NCBI GenBank assembly: GCA_015665275.1
Contig: JADFAL010000045.1
Span: 1 to 56,748, forward strand
DNA: 56,748 nt
From: Flavobacteriales bacterium
GTDB lineage: Bacteria; Bacteroidota; Bacteroidia; Flavobacteriales_D; Crocinitomicaceae
Direction of reading: 5' to 3'
Shown here: positions 35,815-44,441 of the stretch, piece by piece
Numbering within the stretch: position 1 is the first letter of the stretch
How the letters are laid out: every line of letters starts with the position of its first letter
Notes under the pieces: model-generated
Seen by the model: the letters and a program-made list of their open reading frames with translations, nothing else
Databases searched by the model: none
What the model was told of the DNA's origin: nothing
Made by a program: the position numbers and the translations under genes

Positions 35815-36330
35815 TTACTCCTTAAACCATCCAGAATACTTCAAATAATTATTCGCAATTCGCATCACTTCTCCTTCAAATAATTCTGGGGACATATCTT
35901 TCACTTTCTTTGCTGGAACTCCGGCCCAAATGCTTCCCGATTTAACGTGCGTGCCTTCTTTCAATACAGCTCCTGCTGCGATAATCGATCCCGATTCGAT
36001 GTAGCAATCATCCATTACGATAGAACCCATCCCTATTAGAACATTGTCTTCTACTGTGCAACCATGGACCAATGCGTTATGACCTATAGAGACATTGTTT
36101 CCGAGAATGGTTTTCGTTTTTTCGAAAGTGCAATGAATAACGGCACCGTCTTGCACGTTGACTTTATTTCCCATAGTTATGGAATTCACATCTCCGCGAA
36201 TTACTGCGCTGAACCAGACCGAGCATTGATTTCCCATGGTAACGTCGCCAACAATCGTGGCATTTTCAGCGAACCAACAGTCATTTCCGTGGGTTGGTGA
36301 TTTCCCTCTGCATTCTTTGATCAGCGCCAT
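35815..36330 (-). CDS. Gamma carbonic anhydrase family protein (left-handed beta-helix)
   Basis: 171 residues from ATG at 36330; a TTG-initiated frame 18 bases longer would start inside a near-consensus -7 element (CATCTTTG on the minus strand at 36346-36353). Hexapeptide repeats run through IVGDVTMGNQCSVWFSAVIRGDV, ILGNNVSIGHNALVHGCTV and VLIGMGSIVMDDCYI; RGDVNSI, the GAVIHC His and SIGHNALVHGC supply the three zinc-binding histidines of gamma-CAs. Trimeric, cytoplasmic; CO2 hydration by family, though some members are inactive. Confidence 0.9.
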   Translation of the reverse strand: MALIKECRGKSPTHGNDCWFAENATIVGDVTMGNQCSVWFSAVIRGDVNSITMGNKVNVQDGAVIHCTFEKTKTILGNNVSIGHNALVHGCTVEDNVLIGMGSIVMDDCYIESGSIIAAGAVLKEGTHVKSGSIWAGVPAKKVKDMSPELFEGEVMRIANNYLKYSGWFKE

Positions 36331-36406
36331 AAAAACTCTTTTGGACAAAGATGAATGAAAATCGTAGATGAGCCAACCGAATTAAAGCAATTTTCGTTTG
36401 ACAATT

Positions 36407-36997
36407 GTGAAGTTTTGTCCATTTATCCTGATTTTTTTTGTTTCTATTTCCTGTAAGAAGGACAAAGTAGAGGCACCACAGGTACAACCAACTTTTGTCC
36501 CTGTGACTATAGACGCTCCATATGGACAATCAACTGTAGATGGTTATAATGTTGACCTTAATAATGATGGTGAAGACGATGTGCTTTGCTGGGCGACGTA
36601 CTTCTATAGTAGCGGTTCAGGTACTGAAGAAGAATTAAGAATCCAAGGGGTAAATGGTGCTGAAATTTCATTTCTCCATATTCTTGATACTGTTCCATTC
36701 TATGACGAAGAATACGATAAAGTAATACCGCTGGAGTATGGAGTAAGTTCCTTAGACACCTTTAACTATAGTATCGACGAAGTGCATTTGGCGAAAACGT
36801 ACGCACCTGTTTTCCCAATAACTGGTTTAAATGATACCAACCTAGTCGGGCAAACATGTTTTGTCTGTGGTAAAGCAAATTTCGGTTGGTTTTGGTTACT
36901 TCTGGAAGTGCATGGAGCGCGTTCAATGACAATTCTGAATTACGGTCACGGTAGTGGAACTAACTTCTCAACAGGTGATAATCCTGTTATTCCTTAA
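36407..36997 (+). CDS. Predicted lipoprotein with DxNxDG loop
   Basis: 196 residues from GTG at 36407 (MKFCPFILIFFVSISC, lipobox SISC); an in-frame TTG nine bases earlier is less likely because MK- starts are typical. The mature protein begins KKDK, then contains VDLNNDGEDDVLCWA, a calcium-loop-like repeat often seen in secreted Bacteroidota proteins, and a beta-rich domain. It resembles the lipoprotein at 41811 in size, lipobox KK start and this motif. Function unknown. Confidence 0.7.
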   Translation: MKFCPFILIFFVSISCKKDKVEAPQVQPTFVPVTIDAPYGQSTVDGYNVDLNNDGEDDVLCWATYFYSSGSGTEEELRIQGVNGAEISFLHILDTVPFYDEEYDKVIPLEYGVSSLDTFNYSIDEVHLAKTYAPVFPITGLNDTNLVGQTCFVCGKANFGWFWLLLEVHGARSMTILNYGHGSGTNFSTGDNPVIP

Positions 36998-37063
36998 ATT
37001 GTATTTCGACGTATAACAGTAACGGGGATTCAAGAGAGTAATAATAGTACGGATATAAAGAAT

Positions 37064-37113
37064 CAAGAAGACGGGAAAATACAGCTTTCACTATAATCTT
37101 CCCAATCTTCTTG
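37064..37113. terminator. Hairpin between convergent genes, possible bidirectional terminator
   Basis: CAAGAAGACGGGAA (37064-37077) pairs with TTCCCAATCTTCTTG (37099-37113) apart from a two-base internal mismatch. It sits between the lipoprotein (plus) and the FabH-like gene (minus). No T-run is present, so the assignment is tentative. Confidence 0.45.
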
Positions 37114-37151
37114 TCCTTATTTGAGCATCATTTAATGTCTCTAAATATTCT

Positions 37152-38225
37152 CTACGCTTTGTAAGCGATGCAGTTAATGTTCATCCCAGCTCCCACGGAT
37201 GCCAAGAGTACTGTGTCGCCTGCATTAATCTCGTGTTTTGGTAATTCGCCGCGCATAATCATATCGTAAAGTGTTGGAACCGTTGCTACGGAACTATTCC
37301 CGAGACGTGCGATAATCATGGGCATAATATTCTCAGGAATCTCGCGCAACCCAAATGATCGGTATAATCTTTTGATAATTGCTTCATCCATTTTCTCATT
37401 CGCCTGATGGATTAAAATCTTATCTACTTGCTCTAAAGAAAGGTCAATCTTATCCATGCAGTATTTCATCGCTTTGGGCACTTCACTTAGGGCGTACTGA
37501 TAGATTTTATGCCCCTTCATTTTCACGAATTTCGTATCGTCATTTCCAAATCGATTGAAACTTTCACCGTAATTCAGAAAGTCTTTTTCTTCTTCTGTAT
37601 GTGATACGGCAGCGTGCGACAATATACCTCGTGCTTCCTCTTCTTCTCTGGCTTCCACAATTACTGCTCCTGCTCCGTCAGCGAATATCATCGTGTCACG
37701 ATCGAAGGGATCGACTACACGAGACAGAACTTCTGATCCAATTACGAGACATTTCTTCGCTTCTCCTGCTTTGATAAATATGTGGGCATGGATTAACCCT
37801 TGAACCCATCCCGGACATCCAAAAATGATATCGTGAGGGACACAAAAGGCATTTTTAATTCCCAAGTTGTGCTTTACTCTGGAGGCTAGGCTTGGAATGA
37901 TATCTGATTGATTCGTTCCATGTGCTACGTCACCAAAATTGTGTGCAACAATGATACAATCCAGTTCTTCTGGGTCAATGCCGGCATTTTTTATGGCGCG
38001 CTGCGCCGAAATGGTTGCGATGTGTGAACACGATTGATCTTCTTTTACATAGCGTCGCGCATGTATTCCAGTAATTTCCTGAAACTTCTGGATGGTGCTC
38101 ACATTATCGTTCTGAATTCGGCGCCCGTCATCAAAACAAAATGGATTTTCTACAAAACTGATGTTTTCTACTTCAACTTCTGGAATGTATGATCCTGAGC
38201 CTGTAATAACTGTATTTAGCATCAT
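37152..38225 (-). CDS. 3-oxoacyl-ACP synthase III-like (FabH-like) ketosynthase
   Basis: 357 residues from the first of two ATGs at 38225 (MMLNTVITGSGSYIPE). The frame continues to an ATG at 38339, which sits 13 bases after a -7 element, so a longer product is possible, but the added residues do not resemble the family. Thiolase-fold catalytic residues are all present: C137 in FGCPGW, H273 in IHQANEK, N310 in RLGNSSVATVP. The insertion around DFLNYGESFNRFGNDD distinguishes it from housekeeping FabH. Such stand-alone paralogues work in fatty acid initiation or specialised lipid synthesis; not fixed by context. Confidence 0.88.
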   Translation of the reverse strand: MMLNTVITGSGSYIPEVEVENISFVENPFCFDDGRRIQNDNVSTIQKFQEITGIHARRYVKEDQSCSHIATISAQRAIKNAGIDPEELDCIIVAHNFGDVAHGTNQSDIIPSLASRVKHNLGIKNAFCVPHDIIFGCPGWVQGLIHAHIFIKAGEAKKCLVIGSEVLSRVVDPFDRDTMIFADGAGAVIVEAREEEEARGILSHAAVSHTEEEKDFLNYGESFNRFGNDDTKFVKMKGHKIYQYALSEVPKAMKYCMDKIDLSLEQVDKILIHQANEKMDEAIIKRLYRSFGLREIPENIMPMIIARLGNSSVATVPTLYDMIMRGELPKHEINAGDTVLLASVGAGMNINCIAYKA

Positions 38226-38352
38226 ATTCTTTGTTTTATAGTTTTCTTGTAGCCGTGGTAGTTGAGGTGCAAATTGACATTCTGGTTTTTTTGCTGATGA
38301 CATTCTCGCTATCTTGCAAGTCCTTTCATCCAAACCCATCGATTTGTCGGTT

Positions 38353-38360
38353 CAAAAATA
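38353..38360 (-). promoter_or_regulatory. -7 element upstream of the FabH-like gene
   Basis: The minus strand reads TATTTTTG, an exact TAnnTTTG match, 13 bases before the possible upstream start (38339) and about 127 bases before the preferred start (38225). Confidence 0.45.
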
Positions 38361-38473
38361 CGTTCTGAACCCCGATCATTGAAAATCAAAATAATGAGAA
38401 GTAACGATGGGTAAAAGCGATGAATTTTAATTAAACATCTATAAATCAACATAGTAAAAGGTTCTTATTTCAC

Positions 38474-40018
38474 ATGCCTAAAACAAATTCAAATCCATTA
38501 TTTGTACTGGTCAAATCGCTTAATAAAGCGGAGAAAAGGCATTTTCGATTGTATGCGAAACGCAATTTTGGGGAGAAGAATGTAAAGTTTTTGAAGCTGT
38601 TCGATGCACTTGACAAGCAAGAGGTTCACGATTCAGAGAAGGTCAAGTCCTTGTTTCCGAAGTCGAGTAATAGTGCAATGTCTAATTTAAAAGCTCATTT
38701 GTATGAGCAATTGTTGATTAGCCTTAGATTGCTGCATCATAATGAATCTTCCATACGCGTACACGAGCTTTTGAGTTTTGCGAACGTATTGTATTCCAAA
38801 GGACTGTATTTGCAGAGTTTGGAACAATTAAAACGAGCACGCGTTTTTGCAGAAACTATTAGTGACGATCTCTCACTTCACACGATTGTGGAACTGGAAC
38901 GACGTATTGAATTGTTCTTCGTGACAGAGAGTGGTGAGAATCGGGCGTTGGAAATTGTAGATACGAATCTTCAAAGAAGAAAGCAATTGGAAACCCGGGA
39001 TGACTGGTCGAATATCGCATTGCGTCTTTACGATTACTATTTAAAGTTTGGGCACGTTAAAAATGAGCGGCAATTCAACAAGATTGCGAATCTATTCAAG
39101 GAAAAAGTAGATGCAATTGAGGATAACGAAATTTCGGTTTTGGGTCAGGTTTACAAACATATGGCCTATACGTGGTATCATTTTATCACACAGAATTTTG
39201 CTCTTTGTTATCGTCATGCGCAAGACTGGGTAGCATTGTTGGAGTCGCACGATGTTATTCTAAAAAATGACCCGATTCTCTACCTGAAGGGCATGCATAA
39301 TGTACAATCGGCGCTTTTCTATTCGAATAAACCGCGTCAATTTGAGCAATCGTTCGAGCAACTGCAGAAATTCGTTTCGAGTCGATCGGAAGACTTTGAT
39401 GATAATACGCGTATGTTGTCTGAGGTGTATCTCTACATGGGAAGGTTGAACACCTTGTTTCTTTCAGGAACATTCCGTGGGAACGAAGCTTTCGTGGAAG
39501 AGTTAAATCAATGGTTAGAGCAACACGAGCAGTATTTGGACATGAATCGATTCCAGGTATTTCATTACAAAATTGCTTCGCTTCATTTCGGTGCTGATGA
39601 TTTCAAGAAATGCATTGTGCACCTAAACAAGATCATTCATGGTGATGTAAAAGAGAAGTCACTCAAGCAGGATGTTCAATGCTTTGCACGCATTCTCAAT
39701 CTTGTAGCACATTTTGAATTGGGTAATGATGATTTGGTGGAGTATCAACTGAAAAGTACGTACCGCTATTTGAACAAATACGGCGATCTGCAAAAGGTTC
39801 AAGAGTGTATTATGCAATCCATTCGTAAGGCAATGATGACGCATAAAAGCGAAGTTATTCCTTTGTTTGAAGAATTAAAAAATCAACTGGAAGAAGTATT
39901 TGACGACCCTTATGAGCAGCGTCCTCTCCTGTATCTGGATTTACTTTCCTGGTTAAAAAGCAAGATTAGCGGCCAATTGGTAGAGGAGATCATTCGAGCA
40001 CGTCAGATTGCGAGATAA
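38474..40018 (+). CDS. Large helical protein of unknown function
   Basis: 514 residues, cytoplasmic (no signal peptide), almost entirely helical and rich in Leu, Lys, Glu and His, in the manner of TPR/solenoid proteins: NPLFVLVKSLNKAEKRHFRLYAKR, SLEQLKRARVFAETI, QVYKHMAYTWYHFITQNF, CYRHAQDWVALLESHD. The NPLFxLVKSLxKxEKRxFKL-like start is one I know from conserved hypothetical proteins across Flavobacteria and Cytophagia. No catalytic motif is seen. It stands between the FabH-like gene (divergent) and a ChaN-like gene 36 bases downstream. Confidence 0.85.
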   Translation: MPKTNSNPLFVLVKSLNKAEKRHFRLYAKRNFGEKNVKFLKLFDALDKQEVHDSEKVKSLFPKSSNSAMSNLKAHLYEQLLISLRLLHHNESSIRVHELLSFANVLYSKGLYLQSLEQLKRARVFAETISDDLSLHTIVELERRIELFFVTESGENRALEIVDTNLQRRKQLETRDDWSNIALRLYDYYLKFGHVKNERQFNKIANLFKEKVDAIEDNEISVLGQVYKHMAYTWYHFITQNFALCYRHAQDWVALLESHDVILKNDPILYLKGMHNVQSALFYSNKPRQFEQSFEQLQKFVSSRSEDFDDNTRMLSEVYLYMGRLNTLFLSGTFRGNEAFVEELNQWLEQHEQYLDMNRFQVFHYKIASLHFGADDFKKCIVHLNKIIHGDVKEKSLKQDVQCFARILNLVAHFELGNDDLVEYQLKSTYRYLNKYGDLQKVQECIMQSIRKAMMTHKSEVIPLFEELKNQLEEVFDDPYEQRPLLYLDLLSWLKSKISGQLVEEIIRARQIAR

Positions 40019-40054
40019 GTCATTTTTGTATCTTTTCCATCCAATTCAAGAAAC

Positions 40055-40900
40055 ATGAAATTATTGATAGCGGCATTTCTATTTATCTGCACTGCCAGTT
40101 TCGCGCAGGAAACAGCGTATACGATCTACACTTCAACGGGTAAGAAGACGACCTACAAGAAGATGATCACTGAACTCGCTAAAAAGGATATCATTCTCTT
40201 CGGGGAGCTGCACGATAATCCGATTGCGCATTGGTTGGAACTTGAGGTGGCGAAATCTATGGATAAGAAGAATGACCTGACGCTTGGAGCCGAAATGTTT
40301 GAATCGGACAACCAGGAGGCATTGAACAGTTATTTGGAAGGAAAGATTGATGAAAAAGGATTGGATACGACTGCTAGGTTGTGGAGCAATCATAGCACAG
40401 ATTATGCCCCTTTGATTGATTATGCCAGAGATAATGAAATCCCCTTTATTGCTACAAATATTCCGCGTCATTATGCAAGTCTGGTGCACAAACAAGGTGG
40501 ATTCCAAGCCTTAGATAGTCTTTCCGACGAAGAAAAAAGTTGGATCGCTCCTCTACCAATCGATTTTGATGCTAATCTGCCGCAGTACAAGAAAATTCTA
40601 GATATGCTGGGAGATCACGCTACTCCGGATCTTATCAAGGCACAGGCAATTAAAGATGCTACAATGGCACACTTCATTCTAGCTAACTATAATTCTGGAC
40701 AGTTCATTCATTTTAATGGGGCATTTCACTCGAATTTCTACGAAGGAATTCTTTGGTATTTGCAGCAAGAGCGTCCCGAGTTAAACTATGGAACTATTTC
40801 GACGGTTTCTCAGAAGAGTATACATTCTTTAGATAAAGAATATCGCGGTGCGGCGGACTTTATTATTTGTGTGGATGAGGATATGACTTCGACGTATTAA
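40055..40900 (+). CDS. ChaN family haem-binding-like protein
   Basis: 281 residues. Signal peptide ending TASFAQ, then the ChaN/EreA-like fold: DIILFGELHDNPIAHWLELEV with the GE.HD.. motif, LTLGAEMFESDNQEAL, IDYARDNEIPFIATNIPRHYASLV and FIHFNGAFHSNFYEGILWYL. In other bacteria ChaN is an iron-regulated outer-membrane lipoprotein that binds haem; here there is no lipobox Cys, so it is likely periplasmic. TATCTTTT at 40029-40036 is a weak -7 candidate. Confidence 0.88.
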   Translation: MKLLIAAFLFICTASFAQETAYTIYTSTGKKTTYKKMITELAKKDIILFGELHDNPIAHWLELEVAKSMDKKNDLTLGAEMFESDNQEALNSYLEGKIDEKGLDTTARLWSNHSTDYAPLIDYARDNEIPFIATNIPRHYASLVHKQGGFQALDSLSDEEKSWIAPLPIDFDANLPQYKKILDMLGDHATPDLIKAQAIKDATMAHFILANYNSGQFIHFNGAFHSNFYEGILWYLQQERPELNYGTISTVSQKSIHSLDKEYRGAADFIICVDEDMTSTY

Positions 40901-41076
40901 ATAGGGTGAAATGAAATTTCTTCTGGGTGAGAAATGGGCTGTATCCCCTATTGGGAATGGGATTCCTGAAAATAGATAAAAACCTTCAACGCAAAAATGC
41001 GTTTAGAGAGTTTTGCATTTACTGGGAATTCTCAATTCAATTTCTTATTTTCTAAAGTATAACCTCAACGCTCCCC

Positions 41077-41748
41077 TCACAAATATTTCACTGCCTCTCG
41101 CTTCGCCAATCCTTCAAGCCCCACTTCCTCCACAAACGCTCGAACATCTTCCGGATTAAATTTTGAATACTGGCGCAAACTCCAACCAATCGCCTTTTGA
41201 ATGAAAAATTCAGAGTTGCCCTGAAATTGTACAATCAAGCTTTTCAATAATTCGAAATCTGTTTCTTTTTTATACTTCAATTGAAAAATCAAACAAGATC
41301 GATTCAACCACATATTCTCATCGTTTCGCCATGAATCAATGACCGTTCTTTTCTGTTCCGGAAATTTTTGAAGATAGGCACCGAGATAATTCGAAGCGAT
41401 CAAATCTAGGGTGTCCCACCACGATTTCGTTGTAATTAAGTGTTCAATTGCCGGCAAGTCCTCTTTAGAAATGAGTCGTTTTGGTGTGCGCTTCAAATAA
41501 TCAATGGCAACGTATTGATATTCGCGTTGTTCGCAATCCCAAAGTGCATCTATCAATCCCCAGCGTTCTATTTCAGATTTTTTCACTTCGGCAAACCACT
41601 CTTTTTGAATGGCATTTCTGATGGGCGAGGGGATCCCTAGATACACAAATTTGCCTTTCATATATGCAGACATCTTTTCACCATACTCAGGATTGGCTTT
41701 GAGATGAAGTTTGGCTGAAAGAGATTCAAGAAGTCGTTGCGTTTCCAT
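41077..41748 (-). CDS. DNA alkylation repair protein (AlkD-like HEAT glycosylase)
   Basis: 223 residues from ATG at 41748 (METQRLLESLSAKL). Features of the AlkD/DNA alkylation repair family: YLGIPSPIRNAIQKEWF, the aromatic segment TTKSWWDTLDLIASNYLG carrying the catalytic-type Trp and Asp, NRSCLIFQLKYKKETD, and FIQKAIGWSLRQYSK. These enzymes remove N3/N7-alkylated purines with an HEAT-like scaffold. Alone on the minus strand, 62 bases from the divergent lipoprotein gene. Confidence 0.92.
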   Translation of the reverse strand: METQRLLESLSAKLHLKANPEYGEKMSAYMKGKFVYLGIPSPIRNAIQKEWFAEVKKSEIERWGLIDALWDCEQREYQYVAIDYLKRTPKRLISKEDLPAIEHLITTKSWWDTLDLIASNYLGAYLQKFPEQKRTVIDSWRNDENMWLNRSCLIFQLKYKKETDFELLKSLIVQFQGNSEFFIQKAIGWSLRQYSKFNPEDVRAFVEEVGLEGLAKREAVKYL

Positions 41749-41810
41749 GTTCAAATGTAGCAATCTAAGTTGGCTCGATCTTTGTCAATTTCTTGTTAAG
41801 AATACGGCTT

Positions 41811-42536
41811 ATGAAGATCATTCTACCCATTTTGATTGCACTCATTTTAGTTTCTTGCAAGAAGAAGCAATTCGAATCGGCGATAACTGCCGGCGATTCA
41901 GATGCCGTGCCAGACGTTGGTTATAATTTTCTTTTGAGTGGAAGTTATACGAATCCGAAAACATACCAATTAGACTTGAATCACGATGGAGTAAATGATG
42001 TTGAATTTTTCAATGGAAGTGCGCTAGTGGTATCTATGGGAGTCATGCCCGAAATATCAATAAAGACCTTACATCAAAACATGGAGATGAACGTTGACAT
42101 TCGTAAAGACTCTATTTTCCAAGCCTACTTTTATCATTGGCAATACGCTCCAGGTGGAACGAGAGCATTCTTCCATGTGAATGTTACTTCATGCATGAAA
42201 GAGTCTGCCCAATATGTTCCGGTTGATGTGAAGACAACTAATTACTTGATTCCTATGGAAGAGGGAGATGTACTCAGCAACAATGATGATTTCGCGCAGG
42301 GAACATTCCATTTGGCGACGGCAGAACAGCATGAAACGGAAACAGAATTTTTCCCTGATTCAACCGTGTATCACATCAACCAAATCAGAAAGTCGTGTTT
42401 TGAATTCCCAGAGAATTCCATACGCTATCTTGGATTTCGAATTACAGATGATGACGGTCAAAAAATGGGCTGGATTGAAGTGGAATACCTCGGAGGAAAC
42501 CAACTTCGCATTCGTGATTGGGCGATTCAACAATAA
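41811..42536 (+). CDS. Predicted lipoprotein with DxNxDG loop
   Basis: 241 residues from ATG at 41811 (MKIILPILIALILVSCKKK, lipobox LVSC). Contains YQLDLNHDGVNDVEFFNG, a calcium-loop-like motif, and a beta-rich body ending in a strand RFRITDDDGQKMGWIEVEY-like (written FRITDDDGQKMGWIE). The size, KKK after the Cys and the motif relate it to the lipoprotein at 36407. Function unknown; it is divergent from the AlkD-like gene. Confidence 0.72.
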   Translation: MKIILPILIALILVSCKKKQFESAITAGDSDAVPDVGYNFLLSGSYTNPKTYQLDLNHDGVNDVEFFNGSALVVSMGVMPEISIKTLHQNMEMNVDIRKDSIFQAYFYHWQYAPGGTRAFFHVNVTSCMKESAQYVPVDVKTTNYLIPMEEGDVLSNNDDFAQGTFHLATAEQHETETEFFPDSTVYHINQIRKSCFEFPENSIRYLGFRITDDDGQKMGWIEVEYLGGNQLRIRDWAIQQ

Positions 42537-42545
42537 CCAAAAGAC

Positions 42546-43052
42546 CTACTTCAACAACAACTCGTAGCAGAAATACGGATGCTCTTTTTTGTAGGATAAA
42601 TACACTGAGCCTAGTTCCGTATACCCTCGATTTTTATAAAACCGTTGATTCCTTGGGTTCTGACTGAAGGTATCTAGACGAATAGCGTCGTAATCGTTTT
42701 CTTTGGCCCATTCTTCGGCGAAATCCATGATCTTTCTGGCGATTCCTTTGCCTTGATGATCGGGAGAAACGGCCAAACGATGCACCACGATATTTCGATC
42801 CGATTCACGCGTAGACCAATTGATTTCTCCGTATTCGGGATCTTGAGATTCATTGAGTACTACAATACCAACTATTGCGTCGTTTTCAAGGAAAGCGAAC
42901 AAGGTGTTCGTTTCAATGTCGCGCTTCAGACTGTTTAAATCTGGGTAATTTTCGTCCCACTGATCAATACCATTTTCACGCATGTGCCGTCCGCATGCCC
43001 GTGTCAATTCGAGTATCGCTTCTAATTCTTCCGGTTTCCCGTTAGAGATCAT
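42546..43052 (-). CDS. GNAT family N-acetyltransferase
   Basis: 168 residues. Acetyl-CoA motif HQGKGIARKIMDFAEEWAKE, preceded by VVHRLAVSPD, and the end LDTFSQNPRNQRFYKNRGYTELG. These mark a typical GNAT domain. Substrate unknown. It starts one base after the kbl stop, so it is in one operon with kbl, an acyl-CoA-using enzyme. Confidence 0.9.
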   Translation of the reverse strand: MISNGKPEELEAILELTRACGRHMRENGIDQWDENYPDLNSLKRDIETNTLFAFLENDAIVGIVVLNESQDPEYGEINWSTRESDRNIVVHRLAVSPDHQGKGIARKIMDFAEEWAKENDYDAIRLDTFSQNPRNQRFYKNRGYTELGSVYLSYKKEHPYFCYELLLK

Positions 43053-43053
43053 A

Positions 43054-44244
43054 TTATGAAATTACGTCTAGTTCCTTACCTACTTTGATGAAAGCGGCTG
43101 CTGCTCGGTCCAGATCCTCTTTGCTGTGCGCTGCAGAAATCTGCGTTCGAATTCGTGCTTCTCCCTTTGGTACTACTGGATAGAAGAAACCAATTGCGTA
43201 GATTCCTTCTTCCAAGAGACGATCTGCAAACTTCTGTGACAATGCTGCATCGTACAACATTATTGGAACGATAGGGGAGTCTCCCGGTTTGATATCGAAA
43301 CCTGCAGCGATGATTTTCTCTTTGAAGTAGTTGGTGTTTTCTTCCAAGGTATCGCGTAGCTCAGTTGTAGAGCTTAGAATGTCAAATACTTTATTGGATG
43401 CACCAACAATTGATGGAGCCAATGAGTTTGAAAACAAGTACGGGCGTGACTTCTGACGCAACATATCGATAATTTCTTTCGGTCCGGTTGTATAACCTCC
43501 CATGGCACCGCCCAAGGCTTTCCCAAGTGTTCCAGTAACAATATCAACGTGATCTTGAACTCCGAAATGTTCAGGAACTCCGCGGCCTGTTTTACCAATG
43601 AATCCGGCAGAGTGACATTCGTCAGTCATGACCAAAGCGTCGTATTTGTCGGCAAGAGCACAGATTTCGTCCATTTTTGCCAAATCACCATCCATCGAGA
43701 AAACTCCGTCTGTAACGATGATGCGGAAACGTTGTGCTTGTGACTCTTTCAATTTCTCTTCCAAATCGGCCATATCGGAATGCTTGTAACGATAACGCTG
43801 CGCCTTACACAAACGAATACCGTCAATAATAGAAGCATGATTCAAAGCATCGGAAATGATGGCATCTTCTGCTGTGAAAAGCGGCTCGAAAACGCCACCG
43901 TTAGCATCAAATGCAGCGGCATATAGAATGGTATCCTCGGTTCCGTAGAATTTGGCAATTTTCGCCTCCAATTCTTTGTGGATGTCCTGCGTTCCGCAAA
44001 TGAAACGAACAGACGACATTCCGTAACCATGTGAATCCAAAGCATCTTTTGACGCTTGAATTACATCCGGATGTGATGAAAGTCCAAGGTAGTTGTTGGC
44101 ACACATGATGACCACATCTTCTCCTGTACTTACATGAACTGTTGCTCCTTGAGGAGATGTAATAACACGTTCACGCTTGTAGATTCCTGCCTCATCAATT
44201 GCCTTCAACTCTGCCTGAAGGTGGTCTTTCATTTTTCCGTACAT
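43054..44244 (-). CDS. kbl: Glycine C-acetyltransferase (2-amino-3-ketobutyrate CoA ligase)
   Basis: 396 residues. PLP-dependent alpha-oxoamine synthase: [69 protein letters not shown], and GTLGKALGG with the PLP lysine. The CGTQ/KxxE segment and the overall spelling fit Kbl better than BioF or serine palmitoyltransferase. It splits 2-amino-3-ketobutyrate with CoA into glycine and acetyl-CoA in threonine breakdown; tdh is not in the window. A -7 element lies at 44265-44272. Confidence 0.93.
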   Translation of the reverse strand: MYGKMKDHLQAELKAIDEAGIYKRERVITSPQGATVHVSTGEDVVIMCANNYLGLSSHPDVIQASKDALDSHGYGMSSVRFICGTQDIHKELEAKIAKFYGTEDTILYAAAFDANGGVFEPLFTAEDAIISDALNHASIIDGIRLCKAQRYRYKHSDMADLEEKLKESQAQRFRIIVTDGVFSMDGDLAKMDEICALADKYDALVMTDECHSAGFIGKTGRGVPEHFGVQDHVDIVTGTLGKALGGAMGGYTTGPKEIIDMLRQKSRPYLFSNSLAPSIVGASNKVFDILSSTTELRDTLEENTNYFKEKIIAAGFDIKPGDSPIVPIMLYDAALSQKFADRLLEEGIYAIGFFYPVVPKGEARIRTQISAAHSKEDLDRAAAAFIKVGKELDVIS

Positions 44245-44264
44245 GGTTCCAATATTTTGTCAAA

Positions 44265-44272
44265 CAAAATTA
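44265..44272 (-). promoter_or_regulatory. -7 element of kbl
   Basis: The minus strand reads TAATTTTG, an exact TAnnTTTG match, 20 bases before the ATG at 44244. The -33 element is not clear. Confidence 0.5.
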
Positions 44273-44441
44273 ACAGATTTTGAACCACAACGGCACAAAG
44301 ACCATGATGAATTGTCTGGATTGAATTGTTTTAAGATCACAAGATTATGAACAGCTATAATCCTTGGTGAACCATTGTAGCAAATGCCAAACAAGTGACG
44401 TTCAGCGAAAACGCAGTGCCTAAGCGGTCGTTAAAAAGTGA

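Noticed and set aside
38226-38339. Upstream extension of the FabH-like gene (38 extra residues)
   Set aside because: The added residues do not resemble ketosynthases; however the promoter lies upstream of this ATG, so the matter is not closed.
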